64,000 nt of DNA from ZC4RG20 sp963782445 (lineage in GTDB: Bacteria > Pseudomonadota > Gammaproteobacteria > Steroidobacterales > Rariloculaceae). The translations under genes were made by a program, and so were the position numbers. Of this stretch, positions 28,029 through 36,672 are shown one piece after another. Within the stretch, counting starts at the first letter, position 1. The number at the start of each line of letters is the position of its first letter. The DNA is taken from contig CAWAJM010000001.1 of NCBI GenBank assembly GCA_963782445.1, forward strand, positions 1,302,001-1,366,000. The letters run 5' to 3'. The notes beneath the pieces are model-generated. The model was given only the letters and a program-made list of their open reading frames with translations, did not search any database and was not told where the DNA came from.

Positions 28029-28591
28029 GCATCAAGTCGGACCGCTGGATCCGCCGCATGGCGGCGGAGCAGGGCATGATCGAGCCTTTCTCGGCGGATC
28101 AGGTGCGCTACGCCGAGGGGGCGCGCATCATCTCCTACGGCACCTCGAGCTACGGCTACGACGTGCGCTGCGCGGCCGAGTTCAAGATCTTCACGAACAT
28201 CAACTCGGCCGTCGTCGATCCCAAGGAGTTCGACCAGTCGAGCTTCGTGGACATGCGTGCGAACGTGTGCATCATCCCGCCGAACTCGTTCGCGCTGGCA
28301 CGGACAGTCGAGTACTTCCGCATTCCGCGCAACGTGCTCACGATCTGCCTCGGCAAGTCGACCTATGCCCGCTGCGGCATCATCGTCAACGTGACGCCGC
28401 TCGAGCCCGAGTGGGAAGGGCATGTGACGCTCGAGTTCTCGAACACGACGCCGCTGCCGGCGAAAATCTACGCCAACGAAGGCGTCGCGCAGATGATCTT
28501 CTTCGAGTCGGACGAAGTTTGCGAGACGAGCTATGCGGATCGCGGCGGCAAGTATCAGGGACAGCGCGGGGTCACGCTGCCGAAGACCTGA
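28025..28591 (+). CDS. dcd: dCTP deaminase
   Basis: A 188-residue trimeric enzyme that deaminates dCTP to dUTP for thymidylate synthesis. It starts 'MSIKSDRWIRRMAAEQGMIE' and has 'TSSYGYDVRC', the catalytic 'NVTPLEPEWEGHVTLEFSNT' with the conserved Glu, and 'RGGKYQGQRGVTLPKT' at the end. The apbC-dcd pairing with ATGA overlap is common in gammaproteobacteria. No gene was seen in the 190 bp between it and the convergent DUF3108 gene. Confidence 0.96.
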   Translation: MSIKSDRWIRRMAAEQGMIEPFSADQVRYAEGARIISYGTSSYGYDVRCAAEFKIFTNINSAVVDPKEFDQSSFVDMRANVCIIPPNSFALARTVEYFRIPRNVLTICLGKSTYARCGIIVNVTPLEPEWEGHVTLEFSNTTPLPAKIYANEGVAQMIFFESDEVCETSYADRGGKYQGQRGVTLPKT

Positions 28592-28781
28592 GGGACGGCC
28601 GCAGCCGGGGTCATGGCCCGCAGACCCTGCTACGGCAGCCTGCAAGCAGCGCAAGCAAGACCCGCATGGCACGTTCCTCGCGACGTTCGAGTATCTACGG
28701 GAAATGCTATGCGATTCGAACCTTCCCGGCAACGCGATGACCGCGCACGCGCCTCGTCGATGCCAGCAGGCGCCGCCGCGC

Positions 28782-29672
28782 TCAGTCGTCGGCGCCGGCC
28801 TTCGCGCGGAGTCCCTCCACGGATTCGAGCTTCAACTGCGTCAACAGCTCGTCGCCCTTGTACTGAGCGATCTGCGCGGGCAGATAGCCGAGCTTGGCCG
28901 CTGCCCAGAGCTTCATGTAACGCGACGAGCCCGCGCTTTGCTGCTCGACGACGGTCGTCCGGAAATTGCCGGCGTCGGTCTCGATCGTCGCCTGGCCGTG
29001 GAGCTTGTAGGTGTATGTGCTGGGTGCCTTGCCGTCCGTGTACCGGTAGGGACCCGGCGTCGCCCCGCGCGAGAGATCGAGCATGATCGCCACGAGCGTC
29101 GTGCCGGCGTCGAGCATGTGCGGCTCGAGCGCGATCTGCGAGGATTCGGAATCGTGTGTGACGGTGGCGACGCCGCGGTTCCAGTCGAAGACGATGTGGC
29201 GGTCGTCGTCGCCTTTGCGCGTGCCGTCGTCGAACCAGAACTCGAGCGGCTTGATCGCGCCGTTCTCGAGCACGAAATCCGTGCGCTGAATCGAGGGCCT
29301 GCGGCGCACGAGCCGCAACACGCCCGTCGCCTGCGTCCGGGATTCGAAGTGGTAGCGCTGGGTTGCCGCGTCGTAGCTGACCGACAGGTCTTCGCGGCCG
29401 ACGTGATGCCCCTTGTACTCGACCTCGTAGCTGGCCTGGAACGTCGGCACGGCAGAGAACTCGGCGGCCCGGGCGGCGCCGCCTCCGAGGAGCGCGAGCA
29501 GCGCGCCGAGCGCCCAGGCGCGCCGGGCGCCCAGGCTCGGGCCGTGCGCTGCGTTGCGGGGAAGGACGCGCCGTGCGCTGCTGCCCACGGCGCCCCGCGC
29601 GCGGCGCCGCGTCGGGCCGCCGGCGGCCGGCCGGCGCGGCCTGCCTGTCTCCAGCCGCTTTGCTTTGCTCAT
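28782..29672 (-). CDS. DUF3108 domain-containing exported protein
   Basis: A 296-residue protein with a long basic N-terminus followed by a hydrophobic, signal-like segment 'ALGALLALLGGGAARAAE'. The mature part is a beta-rich DUF3108 domain ('ASYEVEYKGHHVGREDLSV', 'FWFDDGTRKGDDDRHIVFD', 'YKLHGQATIETDAGNFRTT'). Probably periplasmic; function unknown. It begins inside the purN stop (ATGA), and this purM-purN-DUF3108 order is conserved in related bacteria. The roughly 50 residues before the signal segment are unusually long, so a later start is possible, but no good one was found. Confidence 0.85.
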   Translation of the reverse strand: MSKAKRLETGRPRRPAAGGPTRRRARGAVGSSARRVLPRNAAHGPSLGARRAWALGALLALLGGGAARAAEFSAVPTFQASYEVEYKGHHVGREDLSVSYDAATQRYHFESRTQATGVLRLVRRRPSIQRTDFVLENGAIKPLEFWFDDGTRKGDDDRHIVFDWNRGVATVTHDSESSQIALEPHMLDAGTTLVAIMLDLSRGATPGPYRYTDGKAPSTYTYKLHGQATIETDAGNFRTTVVEQQSAGSSRYMKLWAAAKLGYLPAQIAQYKGDELLTQLKLESVEGLRAKAGADD

Positions 29673-30325
29673 TCCTCGTCCTCCACGACCAGCGGCTCGG
29701 CCAGCCGCTTCCCGTCGAGCCAGACGGCCGCGCCCCGAAGCACGAGCCGGCCCGTCGCGAGCCAGCCTGCCGCGCGCGGCAGGATCACATGCTCGCCGGC
29801 ATGCACGCGCTCGGCCAGTGTCTGGGGCGTGTCGTCCGGCCGCACCTTGAGTCGATACTGCAGGATGGGCGGGCCTCCATCGAGCGCCTCGGTCACGAAA
29901 TGCACCGTGGCGCCGTGCACCCGGTCCCCGGCCGCCAGCACGCGGGTATGCGTGTCGAGGCCCTTGAAGCGCGGCAGCAGCGACGGATGCAGATTGATCA
30001 TGCGGCCCTCGAACCGGCGCACGAAGGCGGCCCCGAGCACCCGCATGAACCCGGCAAGCACGATGGCCGCGGGGCGAACGGCGGCGACGGCCTGCGCCAG
30101 CTCGGTTTCGTAGGCTTCGCGGTTCGCGAAGGCGCCCGGGCCGATCCACTGCGCCGCGATCCCGGCGGCCCGCGCCCGCTCGAGCGCGGGGGCTTCGCGC
30201 CGGTCCGCGAACACGGCCGCTACGCGCGCGCCGAGCCTGCCCTCGCGCGCGGCGTCGATGAGCGCCTGCAGGTTGGTGCCCTCGCCCGAGGCGAGCACGA
30301 CGATGGGCGCCGGCGCGTCGCTCAA
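29669..30325 (-). CDS. purN: Phosphoribosylglycinamide formyltransferase 1
   Basis: A 218-residue enzyme that formylates GAR with 10-formyl-THF in purine synthesis. 'VVLASGEGTNLQALIDA' binds the substrate phosphate, and the catalytic residues lie in 'MINLHPSLLPRFKGLDTH' and 'HGATVHFVTEALDGGPPI'. The TTG start at 30325 overlaps the purM stop as TTGA; the longer upstream frame is only a shadow of purM. Confidence 0.95.
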   Translation of the reverse strand: MSDAPAPIVVLASGEGTNLQALIDAAREGRLGARVAAVFADRREAPALERARAAGIAAQWIGPGAFANREAYETELAQAVAAVRPAAIVLAGFMRVLGAAFVRRFEGRMINLHPSLLPRFKGLDTHTRVLAAGDRVHGATVHFVTEALDGGPPILQYRLKVRPDDTPQTLAERVHAGEHVILPRAAGWLATGRLVLRGAAVWLDGKRLAEPLVVEDEE

Positions 30326-31350
30326 CGAATCTCGACCTGTCCTTCGGCGTCCGCAACGACGGTGCCGACGCGCCAGACGCGCTCGCCTGCGGCCTGCAGA
30401 TGGCGCAGTGCCGCCTCGGCCTGCTCGGCGGCCGTGATCACAGTCATGCCGATGCCGCAATTGAAGGTCCGATACATTTCCCGCGCTTCCACGCCCGCGG
30501 CCTCGAGCCATGCAAACACCGCGGGCCGCGGCCAGCTCGCGCCATCCAAGCTGACGCCGAGGCCGGCGGGAAGGACGCGCGGAATGTTCTCGACGAGGCC
30601 GCCGCCCGTGATATGCGCCATGCCCTTGACCGGGATCTCGGCCAGCAGGCCGAGCAGCGAGCGCACGTAGATGCGTGTCGGGGCGAGCAGCTGCGCCATG
30701 AGCGGGCGTCCGCCCGGCGTGGCATCGAGCGCGTCGTCACGGTCCTCGAGCACGCGGCGAATTAGCGAGAACCCATTCGAGTGAGGGCCCGAGGAGGCGA
30801 GGCCCAGCACGGCATCGCCGGCCTCGATGCCGCTGCCGTCGACGATCCGGTCCCGCTCGACGATACCTACGCAAAACCCGGCCAGGTCGTATTCGCCGGA
30901 CGCGTGCATGCCCGGGTGCTCGGCCGTCTCGCCGCCGAGCAGCGCCGCGCCCGCCAGTTCGCAGCCGCGGGCGATGCCGGCCACGACGCGTTCGGCAACG
31001 TCGACATCGAGCCGCGGCGTCGCGTAATAGTCGAGAAAGAACAGCGGCTCGGCCCCGAGCACGACAATGTCGTTCGCGCACATGGCCACAAGGTCCACGC
31101 CGACGGCGTCGTGCGCGTCATGCTCGATCGCGAGCTTGAGCTTCGTGCCGACGCCGTCCGTGCCGGCGACGAGCACGGGGTCGCGATAACCGCCCGGCAC
31201 GCGGAACAGGCCCCCGAAACCGCCGAGGCCGCCGATGACCTCGGGCCGCAGCGTGCGGGCGACGGGACCCTTGATGCGTTCGACGAGCTCGGCGCCCGCG
31301 TCGATGTCGACGCCGGCGTCTTTGTAGGTCAGGGTGCGCTTCTGGCTCAT
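30322..31350 (-). CDS. purM: Phosphoribosylformylglycinamidine cyclo-ligase (AIR synthetase)
   Basis: A 342-residue enzyme that closes the imidazole ring of AIR using ATP. It has 'LTYKDAGVDIDAGAELVERI' at the N-terminus, 'LVAGTDGVGTKLKLAIEH', 'GGETAEHPGMHASGEYDL' and 'AHITGGGLVENIPRVL'. Full length. It is first of purM-purN-DUF3108 and divergent from the DUF2066 gene, the typical gammaproteobacterial arrangement. Confidence 0.97.
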   Translation of the reverse strand: MSQKRTLTYKDAGVDIDAGAELVERIKGPVARTLRPEVIGGLGGFGGLFRVPGGYRDPVLVAGTDGVGTKLKLAIEHDAHDAVGVDLVAMCANDIVVLGAEPLFFLDYYATPRLDVDVAERVVAGIARGCELAGAALLGGETAEHPGMHASGEYDLAGFCVGIVERDRIVDGSGIEAGDAVLGLASSGPHSNGFSLIRRVLEDRDDALDATPGGRPLMAQLLAPTRIYVRSLLGLLAEIPVKGMAHITGGGLVENIPRVLPAGLGVSLDGASWPRPAVFAWLEAAGVEAREMYRTFNCGIGMTVITAAEQAEAALRHLQAAGERVWRVGTVVADAEGQVEIR

Positions 31351-31390
31351 GGCGGTAGCGGATTGGGCGCGGGAAGGCGCCGCGGGTCGC

Positions 31391-31396
31391 TATAAT
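31391..31396 (+). promoter_or_regulatory. Candidate -10 box for the DUF2066-pgsA-hda operon
   Basis: A perfect TATAAT lies 37 bp before the ATG at 31433, in the purM/DUF2066 divergent region. No good -35 hexamer is found 16-18 bp upstream. Confidence 0.4.
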
Positions 31397-31432
31397 ACGC
31401 GACGTTACTTGCCGGGGGACAGGTCGATAGTT

Positions 31433-32569
31433 ATGGAGCGACGGAATTCGCCGAGGCATAGGATGTGCGTGGGCGCCGCCGGAGTGCTGCTCGCACTCGG
31501 GCTCGGCTTGGGGCGGCCGGCGCGGGCCGTGGTTTTCCCGGATCTGTACACCCTCAAGGTGACGCCGGACCGGACGGCCGGGGATCGCCGGGCCATGGCC
31601 GTGCAGACGGCCATGCAGCAACTCCTCGAGCGTGTCACGGGCGACCGCAATGCCGCCTCCGACCCCGACCTCGCGGGCATGGTGAACGACGCCGCGCGCT
31701 ACGTGCGCTCTTACGCCACGCTCGACCGCGACACGGATCAGGTCGGCTTCATCGCGAGCGAGGTGGACCGTGCGCTCGAGGCGAAGGGACGCCGCGTCTG
31801 GGGTGCCGAGCGCCCGCTGACGCTGCTTTGGCTCGCCGTCGACGGTGGCCACGGCGAGCGCACGCTCGTGGCGGCCGATGCGGCGGGCTCCCAGCCCCTG
31901 AGTCCGGAGATGACGCAGCTCACGGATGCGATCCGGATGCAGATCAAGGCCGTGTCCGCCGAGCGGGGCGTGCCGTTCGTCCTGCCGCTGCTCGACCTTC
32001 AGGATCTCGGCAACATCGCTTTTGCCGACGTCTGGGGCGGGTTCGACCAGCGTATCGAGCAGGCGTCGGCGCGCTACGGCGCGGATGCGATCCTGATCGG
32101 CCGCGTGCTCGTGACGGACACCGGCACCGACGTGCAGTGGACGTTGTTGCGCGGCGCGGAGCAGCGCGTGACACAGGACCAGTCCGTCACGGACGGGCTC
32201 GAGTGGCTGGCGGATCAGTATGCTCAGGAGTACAGCGTCGTCGGCGGTGTCAGGAGCCTGCGCGTGGTCATCCAGGGTGTCGACGACCTCGACGACTACG
32301 GCCGCGTCATGACCTATCTCAACGGCCTCAGAGCCCTGCAGACCGTCGACGTCGAGAGTCTCGCCGGGGGCGTGCTGACGCTTCGCGTCGCGGCTCGGGG
32401 CGACGAGGCCGTGCTCGCGCGCACGTTTACTCTGGGCCGGGTACTGCAGCCCTCGACGGCGGCACAGCAGGCCGCGCCGGCGCAGCGCACCGCCGGCTCC
32501 GGCACGACGCCCGCCGAGGTTCAGAACACGCTCGTCTTCCGCGTCGCGCGCATCGGGACCGCGCAATGA
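31433..32569 (+). CDS. DUF2066 domain-containing exported protein
   Basis: A 378-residue protein with an N-terminal signal segment ('GAAGVLLALGLGLGRPARAV') and a DUF2066 domain beginning 'FPDLYTLKVTPDRTAGDRR'. Function unknown; probably periplasmic. The ATG at 31433 is chosen because it places the signal peptide at the N-terminus; an upstream ATG at 31334 would overlap purM on the other strand. It overlaps the next gene by ATGA. DUF2066 between purM and a phosphatidyltransferase/hda pair is a widely seen gene order. Confidence 0.88.
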   Translation: MERRNSPRHRMCVGAAGVLLALGLGLGRPARAVVFPDLYTLKVTPDRTAGDRRAMAVQTAMQQLLERVTGDRNAASDPDLAGMVNDAARYVRSYATLDRDTDQVGFIASEVDRALEAKGRRVWGAERPLTLLWLAVDGGHGERTLVAADAAGSQPLSPEMTQLTDAIRMQIKAVSAERGVPFVLPLLDLQDLGNIAFADVWGGFDQRIEQASARYGADAILIGRVLVTDTGTDVQWTLLRGAEQRVTQDQSVTDGLEWLADQYAQEYSVVGGVRSLRVVIQGVDDLDDYGRVMTYLNGLRALQTVDVESLAGGVLTLRVAARGDEAVLARTFTLGRVLQPSTAAQQAAPAQRTAGSGTTPAEVQNTLVFRVARIGTAQ

Positions 32570-33129
32570 GCCTGCGGTGGCTGCCGAACGCGATCTGCCT
32601 CGTGCGGATCGCGCTCGTCGGCCCGCTCGTGCTCTCGCTGCTGCATCGGCATTTCCAGGCCGCGCTCGGAGTCCTCGTCGTCGCGGGCGCTTCGGACGCC
32701 GTCGACGGGTTTCTCGCGAAGACGTTCGACTGGCGCACGCGCCTCGGTGGCCTGCTCGATCCCGCGGCCGACAAGCTGCTCGTCGTCACCGTTTTCGTGA
32801 CGCTGACGTATCTCGGTCTCGTGCCGACGGGCCTCACGCTCGTCGTCGTGCTCCGCAACGTCGTCATCGTGCTCGGCGCCATCGCCTACCAACTGTTCAT
32901 CGAGCCCGTGCGCGGCGAGCCTTCCTCGATCAGCAAGCTCAACACTGCCTGCCAGCTCGGCTTCGTCTTCTTCATGATGACGAACGCGGCCTACGCGTGG
33001 CCGCCGCGGATCTCGCTGCTGGTGCTCGGCGCCGCCGTGGTGTTCACGAGCATCGCGAGCGGGCTCAACTACGTGCTGCGATGGAGCAAGCGCGCCTGGC
33101 TCGTCGCCCGCACCGAGCCGCGGCCGTGA
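32566..33129 (+). CDS. CDP-alcohol phosphatidyltransferase family protein
   Basis: A 187-residue membrane enzyme, PgsA-like, that should join a CDP-diacylglycerol phosphatidyl group to an alcohol. The family motif is present in 'SDAVDGFLAKTFDWRTRLGG' followed by 'LLDPAADKLL', matching D-x2-D-G-x2-A-x9-G-x3-D-x3-D. Lys replaces the Arg usual after the Ala. Four or five hydrophobic segments. Which alcohol is used (glycerol phosphate or another) cannot be read from sequence. Confidence 0.88.
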   Translation: MSLRWLPNAICLVRIALVGPLVLSLLHRHFQAALGVLVVAGASDAVDGFLAKTFDWRTRLGGLLDPAADKLLVVTVFVTLTYLGLVPTGLTLVVVLRNVVIVLGAIAYQLFIEPVRGEPSSISKLNTACQLGFVFFMMTNAAYAWPPRISLLVLGAAVVFTSIASGLNYVLRWSKRAWLVARTEPRP

Positions 33130-33154
33130 ACGCAGCGGGCGGGGGCAGGACGCC

Positions 33155-33988
33155 ATGAGCGGCGGCCGGCCGCGCGTGCCTCAGCTGCCGCTCGCCCTGC
33201 AGCTCGACCGCCATGCCGTCTTCGAGGCCTTCATAGCGGGCGGCAACGGCGCCGCCCTCGCGCACGTGCAGGCGGTTGCGGCCGGGCAGCGCGCGGCGCT
33301 GTGGCTCGCGGGCCCGGCCGCCGTCGGCAAGAGCCATATCCTGCAGGCGGCCTGTCGGGCGGCCGCCGAGACCGGCCGCCGGGCCATGTATCTGCCGCTC
33401 GATGCGGCGGAGGTCGAGCCGGCGCTGCTCGCCGATCTCGAGGCGCTCGACCTGCTCGCGCTCGACGGCCTCGACGCCGTCGCGGGCCGGGCCGAGTGGG
33501 AGCGGCGGCTGTTCAAGATCCTGAACGCGGCCGCCGCCGGCGAGCTCGCACTGCTCATGGCGGCCCGTGCCGTGCCGGCAGCCGTCGGCTTCGCGCTTCC
33601 CGATCTCGCCTCCCGCGCGGCCGGTGCCGTTGTCTACCGGCTGCAGCCGCTCGGCGACGCCGACCAGGTCGAGGCGCTGCTCGAGCATGCGCGGCGCCGC
33701 GGTGTCGAGATGGACCCGGCCGCCGCAAGGTGGCTGCAGGCGCGCGTGCCGCGCGACATGGCCGTGCTCATGGCCTGGATCGAGCGGCTCGACGCCGCAT
33801 CGCTGGCCGCGCAGCGGCGCGTGACGGTGCCGTTCGTCAGGGAGATGGTGGCGGAGCTCTCAGCCGGCGCGCCGGCTCAGCAGGAACAGCAGCGCAAGCT
33901 CCACGAGCGCGGCCAGCAGCACGAGCGTCGCGACCACGGCGCCGCCGAGCGAGGCGACGACCTCCACGATGGAGGCCCCGGCAAATAG
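33155..33988 (+). CDS. hda: DnaA regulatory inactivator Hda (with C-terminal extension)
   Basis: A 277-residue AAA+ protein that, with the sliding clamp, promotes ATP hydrolysis by DnaA. The clamp-binding motif is the N-terminal 'PQLPLALQL', the P-loop is 'LAGPAAVGKSHILQAA', and 'LLALDGLDAVAGRAEWERRL' fills the Walker B region. The normal Hda end is 'VPFVREMVAEL'. About 42 further residues rich in Gln, Arg, His and Gly follow, which overlap the convergent DUF2069 gene by 129 bp and look like read-through of the opposite strand. Confidence 0.88.
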   Translation: MSGGRPRVPQLPLALQLDRHAVFEAFIAGGNGAALAHVQAVAAGQRAALWLAGPAAVGKSHILQAACRAAAETGRRAMYLPLDAAEVEPALLADLEALDLLALDGLDAVAGRAEWERRLFKILNAAAAGELALLMAARAVPAAVGFALPDLASRAAGAVVYRLQPLGDADQVEALLEHARRRGVEMDPAAARWLQARVPRDMAVLMAWIERLDAASLAAQRRVTVPFVREMVAELSAGAPAQQEQQRKLHERGQQHERRDHGAAERGDDLHDGGPGK

Positions 33989-34207
33989 GACGAGCGTGAG
34001 CGCCGTCCATTGATACGTATAGAGGCGGCCGCGGTACAGGCCCGGCCAGGCGGCCGCGAGCGGCGCGAGCGCGGCCACGAGCAGCACGGCTCGGGCGGCC
34101 GGTGGGATCCCGAGCCGAGCGACGCCGACGGCCGTTGCAACGCAGAGCACGCCGTGGGCGGCGAGCGCGGCACGCCGCAGGGGCGTCACGGATCCCAGCG
34201 CGCTCAA
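33860..34207 (-). CDS. DUF2069 family small membrane protein
   Basis: A 115-residue protein with four hydrophobic segments: 'AALAAHGVLCVATAVGVARL', 'AVLLVAALAPLAAAWPGLY', 'YTYQWTALTLVLFAGASI' and a C-terminal one. The 'GLYRGRLYTYQW' motif is typical of DUF2069. Function unknown. The TTG start overlaps the wrbA stop (TTGA); a GTG at 34189 is an alternative. wrbA-DUF2069 next to hda is a known gammaproteobacterial arrangement. Confidence 0.82.
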   Translation of the reverse strand: MSALGSVTPLRRAALAAHGVLCVATAVGVARLGIPPAARAVLLVAALAPLAAAWPGLYRGRLYTYQWTALTLVLFAGASIVEVVASLGGAVVATLVLLAALVELALLFLLSRRAG

Positions 34208-34797
34208 GGCCGGAGTCTCGCGGCCAGGCGCGCGACGCGCCGCCCGAGCGCCTGAGCGAGCTCGTTCTCGTCGCGAGACAGCTCCGGATTCCAGCCGCTC
34301 GCAAGGTGCGAGGCGCCGTAGGGCGAGCCGCCGGTGCGCGTATCGAACAGGCCCCCCTGCGTGTACGGGATGCCGACCCAGATCATGCCGTGATGCACGA
34401 GCGGCAGGGCCATGGTCAGCAGCGTCGATTCCTGGCCGCCGTGGGCCGATGAGGTCGACGTGAACACGCCGGCCGGCTTGTCGACGAGCGCGCCCGCGAG
34501 CCACAGGTCCCCCGTCGAGTCGAGGAAATGCTTGAGCGGGGCGGCCATGTTACCGAAGCGTGTCGGGCTGCCGAGCACGAGGCCGTCGCACTCGCGCAGG
34601 TCCTCCGGGCCGGCATAGGGCGGGCCCGCGTCCGGGACTTCGGGCGCCGTGGCTTCGGCGACGCTCGAGACCGACGGGACGGTCCTGAGCCGCGCAACGG
34701 CGCCGGCCGCTTCCACGCCGCGTGCACATTGCCGGGCGAGGGCGGCCGTATGGCCGGTGCGCGAGTAGTAGAGCACGAGGATTTGCGGCGCGCTCAC
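34204..34797 (-). CDS. wrbA: NAD(P)H:quinone oxidoreductase, WrbA type
   Basis: A 197-residue flavodoxin-like enzyme that reduces quinones by two electrons using FMN. 'ILVLYYSRTGHTAALARQ' is the FMN phosphate loop, and 'GSPTRFGNMAAPLKHFLD' and 'TSTSSAHGGQESTLLTMA' are WrbA signatures. The GTG start overlaps the upstream arsC-like stop by four bases. Confidence 0.93.
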   Translation of the reverse strand: MSAPQILVLYYSRTGHTAALARQCARGVEAAGAVARLRTVPSVSSVAEATAPEVPDAGPPYAGPEDLRECDGLVLGSPTRFGNMAAPLKHFLDSTGDLWLAGALVDKPAGVFTSTSSAHGGQESTLLTMALPLVHHGMIWVGIPYTQGGLFDTRTGGSPYGASHLASGWNPELSRDENELAQALGRRVARLAARLRP

Positions 34798-35141
34798 TCG
34801 AGCAGCTCCAGCACGCGCTCCGGCGGTCGGCCGATGCGGGCGCTCGCGCCGACGACGACGATAGGCCGCTCCATGAGAATCGGCTGCCGGACCATGAGGC
34901 GCACGAGCTCGTCTTCGGGGGCCTCGAGGCCGATTCCGCTGGCCCGGAAGGCCGGTTCCTTGCTGCGGACGAGATCGCGCGCACGCAGGCCGAGCTTCGC
35001 GAGCAGCTCGCGCAGCTCGGCCTGCGTCGGCGGCGTCTCCAGGTACTCGACGATGCGCGGCTCGATGCCGCGATCGGTCAGCAGGGCCAAGGTCGCCCGG
35101 GACTTCGAGCAGCGCGGATTGTGATAGATCGTCGTTTCCAT
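34794..35141 (-). CDS. arsC: ArsC-family (glutaredoxin-type arsenate reductase) protein
   Basis: A 115-residue thioredoxin-fold protein. The active-site Cys is in 'TIYHNPRCSKSRATLALL', and 'ILMERPIVVVGASARIGRPP' supplies the oxyanion-binding Arg and Pro region. Without other ars genes, it may be a general reductase rather than a dedicated arsenate detoxifier. The ATG at 35141 has GGAGG about 9 bases upstream; the frame extends to 35204 without support. Confidence 0.88.
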   Translation of the reverse strand: METTIYHNPRCSKSRATLALLTDRGIEPRIVEYLETPPTQAELRELLAKLGLRARDLVRSKEPAFRASGIGLEAPEDELVRLMVRQPILMERPIVVVGASARIGRPPERVLELLE

Positions 35142-35250
35142 CGGCGGGCCTCCGGGGGCGTGGAGCGCCGCGCGGGCGGCGAGCGAGGCGGGAAGTGTAG
35201 GCACCGCGCGGCCCGCTTTCCAGCGCTCGGCGGGACCGCGCGCGCCAGGC

Positions 35251-35280
35251 TTGACGCCCGGGAACGGGGCTTGCTAGCTT
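35251..35280 (+). promoter_or_regulatory. Candidate sigma-70 promoter for the lipoprotein-acylphosphatase pair
   Basis: TTGACG (35251-35256) and TAGCTT (35275-35280) are 18 bp apart. Transcription would start near 35287. That leaves only about 9 bases before a GTG at 35296, which favours the later start at 35338. Confidence 0.55.
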
Positions 35281-35337
35281 CCGTTCGTTGCCGGCGTGCG
35301 CCCGGACTTGGCGCCCTACAAAGAAGAGAACAAAGAG

Positions 35338-35652
35338 GTGTTGCGAGGACGAGCCGAATCGAAGCTGCTCGCCCTGATTGCGGCTGTCTTGCTCGCCGCC
35401 TGTGCGACCGCGCCGCCGGTGCAGGAGATGAGCAACGCGCGCCAGGCGATCACGGCGGCGGAGCAGGCCAACGCTCAAGGCTATGCGCCCCAGGCCCTCG
35501 ACGAGGCTCGCCGGTTTCTGGCCGAGGCCGAGGAGCAGATCCGCCAGCAGGCCTACGGCCCCGCACGCATGAGCGCAGTGCGCGCCAAGAACCGGGCGCA
35601 GCAGGCGCTCAAGGAAAGCGAGCGCGCGGTCGCCAAAGCCCAGAAGCAGTGA
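35338..35652 (+). CDS. DUF4398-type small lipoprotein
   Basis: A protein of about 104 residues with a lipoprotein signal ('LLALIAAVLLAAC', Cys at the lipobox). A helical, Ala/Gln/Arg-rich mature part ('AITAAEQANAQGYAPQALDE') is predicted to form an antiparallel coiled-coil hairpin, as in DUF4398. Probably attached to the periplasmic side of a membrane. The GTG at 35338 is chosen from signal-peptide position and an AAGAAGAGAA stretch upstream; GTG 35296 and TTG 35341 are alternatives. The stop overlaps the acylphosphatase start. Confidence 0.75.
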   Translation: MLRGRAESKLLALIAAVLLAACATAPPVQEMSNARQAITAAEQANAQGYAPQALDEARRFLAEAEEQIRQQAYGPARMSAVRAKNRAQQALKESERAVAKAQKQ

Positions 35653-35933
35653 GCGCCGCACGCGAGCCGAGCTGCGTCCGCTGCTACGTCAAGGGCCGGG
35701 TCCAGCGTGTATTCTTCCGCGCCTCGACGGCGGAGACGGCCGCTCGGCTCGGCCTCAGGGGCTGGGCGCGAAACCTGCCGGACGGCCGCGTCGAGGTCGT
35801 CGCCTGCGGCGCCCCCGAAGCGCTCGACGCGCTCTGCGAATGGCTCTGGCAGGGGCCGCCGGCGGCGAGCGTGAGCGAGGTGCGCATCGAGCACTGCGAA
35901 GAATCCCCGCCGCCGGCGTTCGAGGTGCGCTGA
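35649..35933 (+). CDS. acyP: Acylphosphatase
   Basis: A 94-residue enzyme that hydrolyses acyl phosphates. The catalytic Arg is in 'VKGRVQRVFFRASTAE' and the catalytic Asn in 'GWARNLPDGRVEV'. The usual GxVQGVxFR has Arg in place of the second Gly; this does not remove a catalytic residue. The GTG start overlaps the upstream lipoprotein stop. Confidence 0.92.
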   Translation: MSAAREPSCVRCYVKGRVQRVFFRASTAETAARLGLRGWARNLPDGRVEVVACGAPEALDALCEWLWQGPPAASVSEVRIEHCEESPPPAFEVR

Positions 35934-36081
35934 AGCCGCGCTAACGGCGCCCAAGGCGGCCGCCCCCATGGCCACGCGGCGAAGAACAAGGCGACGTGAC
36001 GCGTTTCGATCTGTCCAACGACGCAGCCGGCTACATCCACGGCGATGTCCATGAAGCGCAACGTCCAGGAGGCGCGGGCGC

Positions 36082-36672
36082 CTACATCCGGAACCACTTG
36101 TCCCGCAGGCGGTCGAGGACGCGGTCCGCGTAATCGCGCCGGCCGCGGCTGCCGTTGTAGCGTTCGAGCGCCTTGACGATGTCGCCGTGCTCCTTGTCGA
36201 GGTAGTACTTCAGGATCCGGCAGCCGAGCAGGACGTTGAAATCGATGTTGAACAGCACGTTCTTGTCCTTACGGCCGACCTCCTTGACCCAGAACGGCAT
36301 GACCTGCATGAGGCCGAGCGCAGACGAGGACGAGATCGCATAGCGGTCGAAATTGCTCTCGACGTCGATGACGGCGAGCACGAGCTCGGGCGGGACGTCG
36401 TCGCGCGTGGCCTGGCGGTGGACGGCCTCGAGGATCTCGACGCGCTCGCTCGGATCCGGCACCTGGGCGGCCAGCCGGTTCGACATGTCGGTGAGCCAGA
36501 CGACGGCATCGAAGCGGTCCTTGAAGCTGCTCTGCGTGGCCACGGCCTGCCGCAGCGCGGCGCGCAGCGCCGGGTCCGGCGTCGCCCCGGCGCTCGGGCC
36601 CGACGTGCCGGCCACGGCGCCGGCCGGCGCGGCCAAGCTCGCCAGCAAGGCAAGCAGGCCGGCCGCCCTCAT
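36082..36672 (-). CDS. Lytic transglycosylase, SLT domain, exported
   Basis: A 196-residue periplasmic murein hydrolase. It has a signal peptide ('LLALLASLAAPAGAVAG') and a C-terminal Slt-type domain. The catalytic Glu is in 'VIDVESNFDRYAIS', followed by 'ALGLMQVMPFWVKE' and 'LERYNGSRGRRDYADRVL'. Its ATG overlaps the proS stop, so it follows proS in one transcript; the pair proS-transglycosylase occurs in related genomes. Confidence 0.9.
   Translation of the reverse strand: MRAAGLLALLASLAAPAGAVAGTSGPSAGATPDPALRAALRQAVATQSSFKDRFDAVVWLTDMSNRLAAQVPDPSERVEILEAVHRQATRDDVPPELVLAVIDVESNFDRYAISSSSALGLMQVMPFWVKEVGRKDKNVLFNIDFNVLLGCRILKYYLDKEHGDIVKALERYNGSRGRRDYADRVLDRLRDKWFRM

Noticed and set aside
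28713..28722. GATTCGAACC, complement of a tRNA T-loop (GGTTCGAATC)
   Set aside because: Flanking bases do not form a T stem, acceptor stem or anticodon arm.
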